A stretch of 5,495 nucleotides of DNA from Oscillospiraceae bacterium (lineage in GTDB: Bacteria; Bacillota_A; Clostridia; Saccharofermentanales; Saccharofermentanaceae): positions 1-5,495 of the forward strand of contig CADCPU010000084.1 in assembly GCA_902803365.1 (NCBI GenBank). The letters are read 5' to 3'. Below, in pieces: positions 1 through 4,355 of the stretch. Made by a program: the position numbers and the translations under genes. Under the pieces are notes generated by a model, which had not been told where the DNA came from, made no database searches, and saw only the letters and a list, made by a program, of their open reading frames with translations. Every line of letters starts with the position of its first letter. Positions within the stretch are counted from its first letter, which is position 1.

Positions 1-1077
1 ACCAAGGCGCATCTTGATAAGATGCTTGGGGATCTCGGGCTTACATATAAGAAGGTGGGCTTCAGTATAGGAAGTTATTTGACCAAAATACCTGTGGTCG
101 TAGAAAGATATCCGAAGCTTAAGAAGTATCAGTATCCGGCGAAGCAAGGTTTGGAGCGCCCGGATTGGGATTGGCTTTCGAGCCTGTCTCCTGAGTGGGA
201 TAAGGGTAACATATATGTCGATAGTGAAGATTGGGATGATATCTTTGAGATCTTCTCCAAGATTCCGCGTGGGCTTAACGTTACCGGTTCTGTATTGTTT
301 GATCAGATAGACTGGTTTGGCGACGGAGTCAGAGAGACATGTATCCATCCGCATTACTATAGAGATTTTTTTCTTGGTAAGCCTCAAAAGATAGAAGGAT
401 TCAGGATGTTCAATGACCTGATAATCATGAGAAGAAATTATGATGACGGAAATAAGTTTAATCGTGTTGAGGTGATAATCGAAGCAACGACTGACGGAGA
501 GCCTCGTGACACGTCGGTAATCATTGATCGCTTAAGGCCTTATCTGGGTGAGCCGGAAGAATATATGCGCGATTGTATAGAATCGCCTGAGAAGAGTAAG
601 GAGCTCCAGAAGAAAAAGGACGATTGCCTGATGAAGCTGGAAACTATGTTATCCGAATATGTGGGGAGCAGTTATGAAGAGAAGTTCAACAGCTTCGAGA
701 CAGAGTATATCAAGCTCCTGACTGAAAAGAAAAAGCTCAAGGCTGCATTCAAAGACACGGGCTTTGAACTTCTCAGCAACAAGGGCCTGCTTCCGGGAAT
801 GAACAGCCTTGAGAGCTTTGACGACCACATGTATAAATACACGCTCCTGATAGACAGGACGCAGTCGACTCCGAAGGGCTTTTACTTTTATGTTAATGCG
901 CAAGGATATAATTTCGATATTCACAGCACGCAAACCTATGTTCATGTTGAAAGCGCCGACGAAGTAACGGAGAAGCTGGCGGATCTCGCGAAGTTCTGTG
1001 TGTCAATACGCGAGCGGATGGGCGATATCCTTTTCGAGAACTTCGGTGATACTCCGGCCTGGTATTGGAAGAAGTAA
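1..1077 (+). CDS. Unrecognised protein, 5'-truncated at the window edge
   Basis: I do not recognise this protein. The frame is open to base 1, reading TKAHLDK before the first ATG at 22, and no ribosome binding site precedes that ATG. The gene therefore most likely starts outside the window, and 358 residues are visible. Two parts can be seen. An N-terminal region is rich in Trp and Asp (for example DWDWLSSLSPEWDKG and SEDWDDIFEIF) and mixes predicted strands and helices. A Lys/Glu-rich, probably coiled-coil stretch follows at about visible residues 190-250, then a mixed alpha/beta end finishing in AWYWKK. No signal peptide or membrane segment is visible, so a cytosolic location is likely. 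The stop lies 24 bases before the next gene, which suggests co-transcription with the acidic protein and the SGNH hydrolase. The reading frame is confident; the function is unknown. Confidence 0.8.
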   Translation, partial: TKAHLDKMLGDLGLTYKKVGFSIGSYLTKIPVVVERYPKLKKYQYPAKQGLERPDWDWLSSLSPEWDKGNIYVDSEDWDDIFEIFSKIPRGLNVTGSVLFDQIDWFGDGVRETCIHPHYYRDFFLGKPQKIEGFRMFNDLIIMRRNYDDGNKFNRVEVIIEATTDGEPRDTSVIIDRLRPYLGEPEEYMRDCIESPEKSKELQKKKDDCLMKLETMLSEYVGSSYEEKFNSFETEYIKLLTEKKKLKAAFKDTGFELLSNKGLLPGMNSLESFDDHMYKYTLLIDRTQSTPKGFYFYVNAQGYNFDIHSTQTYVHVESADEVTEKLADLAKFCVSIRERMGDILFENFGDTPAWYWKK

Positions 1078-1089
1078 CTCTATCGTGGC

Positions 1090-1095
1090 GAGGGG
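1090..1095 (+). promoter_or_regulatory. Ribosome binding site for the acidic protein
   Basis: GAGGGG lies 6 bases before the ATG at 1102 and supports that start. Confidence 0.7.
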
Positions 1096-1101
1096 AATGA
1101 G

Positions 1102-1398
1102 ATGAAGATATATTGGGTAATGCTGGAGGTTGCTCCTTCAGATGAGAATGAAGAATACGAAGGCGCATTTCTTAACTGCTGGGTAAAGGCAGAATCAGAG
1201 CAGGAAGCCATCGAGGCTGCCAAGGAGTATGCCGAGGACCAGGATTGGGAATATATCGGCCTTGAAGATATATCTGTTGTTACTAGAGAACAGTATACAG
1301 AGGACGAGGAGGATGCCGATTCTCTGGAGGCATATGATGAAGCCTGCCGCGAAGGAATATCGGGGATCTTCTACACATGGGATGATGAGGATGAGTAA
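1102..1398 (+). CDS. Small, highly acidic protein of unknown function
   Basis: This is a 98-residue protein with 33 Asp/Glu against 5 Lys/Arg, so its net charge is near -28. The N-terminal half starts with a strand-like MKIYWVMLEV. It then reads NCWVKAESEQEAIEAAKEYAE, a strand-then-helix pattern seen in many small alpha/beta domains. The C-terminal half is an acidic tail ending in WDDEDE. No signal peptide or transmembrane segment is visible. The start is supported by GAGGGG six bases upstream. It sits 24 bases after the first gene, and its stop is followed at once by the SGNH hydrolase, so all three are probably one operon. The charge could suit an inhibitor, an immunity-type partner or a nucleic-acid mimic, but nothing in the sequence selects among these. 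Confidence 0.8.
   Translation: MKIYWVMLEVAPSDENEEYEGAFLNCWVKAESEQEAIEAAKEYAEDQDWEYIGLEDISVVTREQYTEDEEDADSLEAYDEACREGISGIFYTWDDEDE
1387..1390 (+). promoter_or_regulatory. Ribosome binding site choosing the SGNH hydrolase start
   Basis: GAGG inside the end of the acidic-protein gene is 9 bases from the ATG at 1400. It directly abuts the alternative ATG at 1391, which favours 1400. Translational coupling across the adjacent stop and start is likely. Confidence 0.5.
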
Positions 1399-1399
1399 G

Positions 1400-1936
1400 A
1401 TGCGTATTCTATTTGTTGGTAACAGTCACACATATAATCACGAAGTTCCTGCCTTGGTTCAAGAGATGGCTAAGGAAGCAGGGCTGGCTTGTGATGTGAC
1501 GATGCTCGCGCACGGGAACTGGTTTCTTGCTAATCACGTCAAGGAAGCGCAGACGAAGTTCAATATCCTTCACGGTGCTTACGATTACGTCGTGCTTCAG
1601 GAGCACTCACGCTTTTTGAAGCATATGGCGGACTATGAGGCTGCAGTGAAGACCATTGCTGAATGGGCTGCTGAAGCCGGAAGTCGCGTGGTCATATACG
1701 GCACCTGGTCCAGGAAAGAAGAGCGCGATGTCCAAGATTCGATGAACGAAGCCAATCGCGAGATCGCTTCTTCTGTTAACGCGCTCCTTGCTCCTGTAGG
1801 TGAGTCCTGGTGGACTTATGTTGATTCTTATCCTGACATCGAGATGTATGAAGAGGACGGTGCACATGCATCCGCTTTGGGAGCCGAGTTTGCTGCCAAG
1901 ATAATATGGTCTGTGATCGAGGAGAATCTTGCCTGA
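1400..1936 (+). CDS. SGNH/GDSL-type hydrolase, cytosolic
   Basis: This 178-residue protein has the SGNH hydrolase layout. Block I is LFVGNSHTY with the presumed nucleophile Ser9. YDYVVLQEHS matches the block-III strand, with Gln-Glu where classical members have GxND. A C-terminal DGAH motif supplies Asp153 and His156. Families with this layout are esterases, lipases or carbohydrate deacetylases; the substrate here is unknown. There is no signal peptide, so it probably acts in the cytosol, unlike many secreted SGNH esterases. The frame is open back to 1229, but that stretch overlaps the acidic gene and lacks family features. The start at 1400 gives MRILFVGNSHTY, a typical N-terminus, with GAGG 9 bases upstream. 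ATG 1391 would add only three residues. It is probably the last gene of the three-gene operon. Confidence 0.85.
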   Translation: MRILFVGNSHTYNHEVPALVQEMAKEAGLACDVTMLAHGNWFLANHVKEAQTKFNILHGAYDYVVLQEHSRFLKHMADYEAAVKTIAEWAAEAGSRVVIYGTWSRKEERDVQDSMNEANREIASSVNALLAPVGESWWTYVDSYPDIEMYEEDGAHASALGAEFAAKIIWSVIEENLA

Positions 1937-1967
1937 TTTTTCATACAATTATCTTATATTCTTGAGT

Positions 1968-1984
1968 AAAATATCAGATATTTT
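1968..1984. promoter_or_regulatory. 17-bp AT-rich palindrome, operator or weak terminator
   Basis: AAAATATC and GATATTTT form 8-bp perfect arms around a single A. It lies 31 bases after the SGNH hydrolase stop and 144 bases before the next start. On the + strand it is followed by GCCTTTTT, so it could act as a weak terminator, but the stem has almost no G/C pairs. A regulator binding site is the alternative. Chance palindromes are common in AT-rich DNA. Confidence 0.25.
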
Positions 1985-2058
1985 GCCTTTTTCGAGCTGA
2001 TTAAAAAAGTGTATTAAAATCCATTACATACTCTTAACATTACGTTTCTTCCTACGAA

Positions 2059-2077
2059 AATGATTATGTTTATCATT
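2059..2077. promoter_or_regulatory. Possible Fur-family operator
   Basis: AATGATTATGTTTATCATT is a 19-bp dyad. Its inner 15 bases match the 7-1-7 Fur box TGATAATnATTATCA at 12 of 14 defined positions. It sits 51 bases before the start of the 115-aa protein gene and contains TATCAT, a fair -10-like hexamer, so repressor binding could block transcription. I see no convincing -35 hexamer at the right distance. Fur, PerR and Zur boxes resemble one another, and the region is AT-rich, so the assignment is tentative. Confidence 0.35.
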
Positions 2078-2118
2078 CTATTAGTAGACAAAATGTATTG
2101 GTTAAAATTTACCCGGAT

Positions 2119-2123
2119 AGGAG
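2119..2123 (+). promoter_or_regulatory. Ribosome binding site deciding the start at 2129
   Basis: AGGAG lies 5 bases before ATG 2129. The upstream in-frame ATG at 2060 has no such site and falls within the operator-like dyad, so 2129 is the preferred start. Confidence 0.75.
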
Positions 2124-2128
2124 AAAGT

Positions 2129-2476
2129 ATGGAGACTAGAGAGTATAAGGCTGAGTTGAATCTCGTGGAGGAATTGCAGGCGTTGATCGAGTCGTTTCCG
2201 GCACCTGCTTTGAGAGGTTTCAGCGAGAAAAATGAGAAGAACCGTATGGATTTCGCCCTCAGACTCAAGGAGGATTTCCAGACACACCACAACAATCAGA
2301 TGATCATCGACAGGATCGCTGATGAGTGTGAAAGGGCTGCAGAAGGTGCTCTGCCTCTTAAGGCAGCAATGGCAGCACAGGCAAAAGACCTCGTTAATGA
2401 GGCAAATGAACTTCAGAATCAGTTCAGGAATGAGGTTCTTGAAGAGATAACCCTTTTTAAAGGTATGTACAAGTGA
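2129..2476 (+). CDS. Small helical protein of unknown function
   Basis: This is a 115-residue protein I do not recognise. It begins METREYKAELN and appears almost wholly alpha-helical. A first amphipathic helix (ELNLVEELQALIESF) is followed by a short Pro-containing turn. Long charged helices come next, including an Ala-rich stretch near residues 72-88 and a Glu/Asn/Gln-rich C-terminal helix. No Cys, signal peptide or membrane segment is seen. The start is set by AGGAG five bases upstream. It is a single-gene unit with its own AT-rich upstream region, which contains a Fur-box-like dyad, and a strong terminator 27 bases after its stop. It converges on the LanC-like gene across the repeat array. 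Iron or metal control is possible if the dyad is real; nothing in the protein itself shows metal binding. Confidence 0.8.
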   Translation: METREYKAELNLVEELQALIESFPAPALRGFSEKNEKNRMDFALRLKEDFQTHHNNQMIIDRIADECERAAEGALPLKAAMAAQAKDLVNEANELQNQFRNEVLEEITLFKGMYK

Positions 2477-2503
2477 GTAATTTGGGATTCCGATTCCGTT
2501 ATT

Positions 2504-2547
2504 AAAAAAGAACTTCGGCCAAGATGATTTGACCGGAGTTCTTTTTT
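2504..2547. terminator. Strong, probably bidirectional intrinsic terminator
   Basis: Arms 2504-2518 and 2533-2547 form a 15-bp stem with one G-U pair (AAAAAAGAACTTCGG against CCGGAGTTCTTTTTT) and a 14-base loop. The outer A6/T6 tracts give a U-run in both directions. It ends the 115-aa gene on the + strand. On the - strand it is the first strong terminator after the LanC-like gene, beyond the repeat array. Confidence 0.9.
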
Positions 2548-2567
2548 GTCGCGGATTTGTGTGGGCC

Positions 2568-2586
2568 AGTGAACCCTAGGTTCACT
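2568..2586. repeat. Array motif 1, perfect 8-bp dyad
   Basis: AGTGAACC and GGTTCACT flank a CTA centre. The right half, GGTTCACT, recurs in motifs 3 to 6. Confidence 0.85.
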
Positions 2587-2610
2587 AGGGCCTGCTGAAC
2601 GAGATCGCTC

Positions 2611-2629
2611 AGTAGCCCCTAGGGCTACT
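2611..2629. repeat. Array motif 2, perfect dyad with compensatory changes
   Basis: AGTAGCCC and GGGCTACT flank the same CTA centre. Compared with motif 1, three bases differ in the left arm, and the three partner bases in the right arm differ to match. Motifs 3, 5 and 6 keep this left-arm type (AGTAGCCC, or GGTAGCCC in motif 6) but pair it with the GGTTCACT right arm. Confidence 0.85.
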
Positions 2630-2813
2630 CAAGAACCGTCGAATGAGATTTCTCAGTAGCCCATAGGTTCACTGGAACCTGTCAAATGAGACTTTCCAGT
2701 GGCCCTTAGGTTCACTCAGCAACAGCCAAATGAGGTTGCTCAGTAGCCCCTAGGTTCACTGAGCCCTGTCAGATGAGACTGCCCGGTAGCCCCTAGGTTC
2801 ACTGGCGATAGGT

Positions 2814-4160
2814 TCAAACTTCAAACTCAGGCAGCGTCGTGATCTTAATACCCTTGTTCTTGGCATAGAGCGACAAGAGGGCAGAGGCGTTGCCTGCATC
2901 ACCGATAAAGAGACCGAGATTGGAATCGACATCCCATGGCGTTACACGAGTCCAAGCGTCGTACCAGCGGCGGCCCTTCTCATCAACAAAGGCATCGTGC
3001 AGGATATCGTTTGCCGTCCTTGCGGCAAGTGCCTGATTGATACCGCCCGGGATAAGATCCGAATCTGTAAGGAAGTGCAGGAGGAAGCCTGATTCACCGC
3101 AGCAGATGCAGTGGTTCCAATAACCGCGTGAACGTTTCTCCGGAACGCCTGCCTTTATGAGCGCCCGGTTAAATCTCTTGTAGCCTTCAAGATACTTCTG
3201 ATCTCCCGTTACCTTGTAGAGCTTTCTGTATACTACAGCAGAACCTACAGGGCCGTGGCAGAGACCTAAGTAATAGACATTAAACGGATCCTGGCCGTCA
3301 GGCAGATAGAGGTACGGGATGATAGAGGAATCCTCGTCCTTTATCGCGATCTTCTCAAGATAGTTGATGCCGCGCTCGGCATAGCGGAGATATTCAGGCT
3401 CGTTCGTTGCTTCATAGAGTATCGTAAGAAGATATACGATGCCTGATGTTCCGTGTGCAAAGTTTGCGATGACACCGCTGTCCGGAACTTCAGGGAAGAA
3501 GTTGTGGATGTTCAGAAGGCTCCAGTGGATCGTATCTTCGTCGTCTTCGATGCGAAGAGCGAGGATGGAATCAAGGACCTTTTTCGCATAGTCAAGGAAC
3601 TTTGTGTCGCCTGTTATCTTATAGATCCTTATCCAATAAACTGCGACACTTCCGTCACCCATGTAATCGTAAAGTCCCTTCCAATGGATGAGGTCATTTT
3701 CCTTGATACCTTTCTCATAGATGTCGTTTGCGATGCGGATAGCGTGATCAAGATACTTCTTATCCGAAGTCTTATCGTAGAGGTTCAGTGCGAGGAAGCC
3801 CTCGCCTGCGGTTCCGGTGTGAAGACCCGGCTTGATCGACAGCTCCGGATCGTAAGTGTTGATCAGATACTCGGCACCTGCCTTTGCTTCTTCAAGGTAC
3901 TCGCTGTTTCCCGTTACTTCGTAAAGCTGGATAAAGAAAAAGCCGATTCCTGCAGCGCCTGAATAAAGAGTGCGGTCGTTGAGGTAAGTCTTGATAACAT
4001 CTCCGTCGGCTTCTGCCTGCTTGATGCTGACCGGCCAGTGGCGACCTTTCCCGTCGTTGATCTCGTGGTTCTTGATCCACTTTGCGGTCTCTATGGCACC
4101 GTTAAGATAATCCTCCGCGCTTGTGGGATTGAATATATCAGGTAATGCGATTCGTCTCAT
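2814..4160 (-). CDS. Stand-alone LanC-like cyclase homologue
   Basis: This 448-residue protein belongs to the lanthionine synthetase C-like family. That fold is an alpha/alpha toroid of seven Gly-rich helical repeats, and GxxG turns are seen near residues 68, 115, 168, 237, 303, 355 and 420. Helical units such as LYEVTGNSEYLEEA and LYKVTGDQKYLEGY recur. FAHGTSG holds His236, the counterpart of the catalytic His of NisC. LCHGPVG (Cys301) corresponds to the first zinc-ligand motif. CICCGESG (Cys353-Cys354) stands where most LanCs have CHG, so the metal site may be three Cys, as known for ProcM-type enzymes. LanC enzymes add Cys thiols to dehydroalanine or dehydrobutyrine; eukaryotic LanCL proteins do this with glutathione. 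No LanB/LanM, precursor peptide or transporter is adjacent, and there is no signal peptide, so it is a cytosolic orphan of unknown substrate. AAAGGAG seven bases upstream fixes the start. Confidence 0.88.
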   Translation of the reverse strand: MRRIALPDIFNPTSAEDYLNGAIETAKWIKNHEINDGKGRHWPVSIKQAEADGDVIKTYLNDRTLYSGAAGIGFFFIQLYEVTGNSEYLEEAKAGAEYLINTYDPELSIKPGLHTGTAGEGFLALNLYDKTSDKKYLDHAIRIANDIYEKGIKENDLIHWKGLYDYMGDGSVAVYWIRIYKITGDTKFLDYAKKVLDSILALRIEDDEDTIHWSLLNIHNFFPEVPDSGVIANFAHGTSGIVYLLTILYEATNEPEYLRYAERGINYLEKIAIKDEDSSIIPYLYLPDGQDPFNVYYLGLCHGPVGSAVVYRKLYKVTGDQKYLEGYKRFNRALIKAGVPEKRSRGYWNHCICCGESGFLLHFLTDSDLIPGGINQALAARTANDILHDAFVDEKGRRWYDAWTRVTPWDVDSNLGLFIGDAGNASALLSLYAKNKGIKITTLPEFEV

Positions 4161-4167
4161 GTTGTTT

Positions 4168-4174
4168 CTCCTTT
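4168..4174 (-). promoter_or_regulatory. Ribosome binding site of the LanC-like gene
   Basis: On the minus strand AAAGGAG is 7 bases before ATG 4160. This near-ideal site fixes the start. Confidence 0.85.
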
Positions 4175-4280
4175 GCGAATGTGATTTTTTCTTACCGCAA
4201 TGCTACAACAGGTCAGGAGTTCCGTCTAATTCATAAATCTGATTCAAGGTTATAGGCAAAAGTTATCACGGGTATGTAAG

Positions 4281-4327
4281 CAACAGAAAACCCCCTGCGT
4301 CTTTCCTGCACAAGGGGTCCTCTGTTG
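4281..4327 (-). terminator. Long hairpin terminator after the surface-protein gene
   Basis: Arms 4281-4299 and 4309-4327 can form a 19-bp stem with several G-U pairs and a 9-base loop. On the minus strand the G/C-rich top (ACCCCTTGTG with CGCAGGGGGT) is followed by TTTTCTG, so the U-run is short and lies partly in the stem. It lies 28 bases after the surface-protein stop and before the LanC-like gene. The two genes are therefore probably separate units, with a LanC promoter between 4175 and 4280. I found only weak promoter hexamers there, such as TATAAC and TTGCCT on the minus strand. Confidence 0.7.
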
Positions 4328-4355
4328 ATAATATGATTTTGGGGTATCAGATGGC

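Larger units (their letters stand above)
1937..2128. other. AT-rich intergenic region with two dyads
   Basis: This 192-base region separates the SGNH operon from the 115-aa gene. It contains the 17-bp palindrome at 1968 and the Fur-box-like dyad at 2059. TAAAAT hexamers at 2015 and 2103 and TATCAT at 2071 are -10-like, but none has a good -35 at 16-18 bases. A promoter must be present somewhere, since the downstream gene has its own terminator, but I cannot place it. Confidence 0.5.
2568..2803. repeat. Array of six 19-bp palindromic motifs at 43/44-bp spacing
   Basis: Six 19-base motifs start at 2568, 2611, 2655, 2698, 2742 and 2785, so the steps are 43, 44, 43, 44 and 43. The general form is AGTRRCCCCTAGGTTCACT. 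The five segments between them are 24 or 25 bases and are not unique. Four contain a loop-like RAATGA or AGATGA core followed by G, flanked by short complementary arms such as GTC/GAC at 2681 and 2690. ACT at the end of one motif can also pair with AGT at the start of the next, for example CACTGGAA (2670-2677) with TTCCAGTG (2694-2701). Two rival foldings therefore exist: within each motif, or between neighbours. No reading frame or known element explains the array. It fills the gap between convergent genes and ends 10 bases from the LanC-like stop. Confidence 0.9.

Noticed and set aside
22..24. ATG as true start of the first gene
   Set aside because: The frame stays open to base 1 and no ribosome binding site precedes it, so the gene is more likely cut by the window edge.
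1229..1399. Longer N-terminus for the SGNH hydrolase
   Set aside because: It would lie inside the acidic-protein gene in another frame, is Arg/Met-rich without family likeness, and lacks a binding site. The family motif starts right at 1400.
2060..2128. Upstream ATG for the 115-aa protein
   Set aside because: It has no ribosome binding site, the added residues are hydrophobic and AT-driven, and ATG 2129 has AGGAG five bases before it.
2568..2803. CRISPR array
   Set aside because: The repeats are only 19 bp and vary at many positions. The spacers are 24/25 bp and share a common core instead of being unique. No cas gene is visible.
3453..3962. Plus-strand 169-codon open frame within the LanC-like gene
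   Set aside because: It is antisense to a well-supported gene, has no ribosome binding site, and has the composition of a mirrored coding frame.
4175..4280. Riboswitch or structured leader before the LanC-like gene
   Set aside because: The 106-base leader shows no recognisable riboswitch core and no strong hairpin or attenuator near the ribosome binding site.
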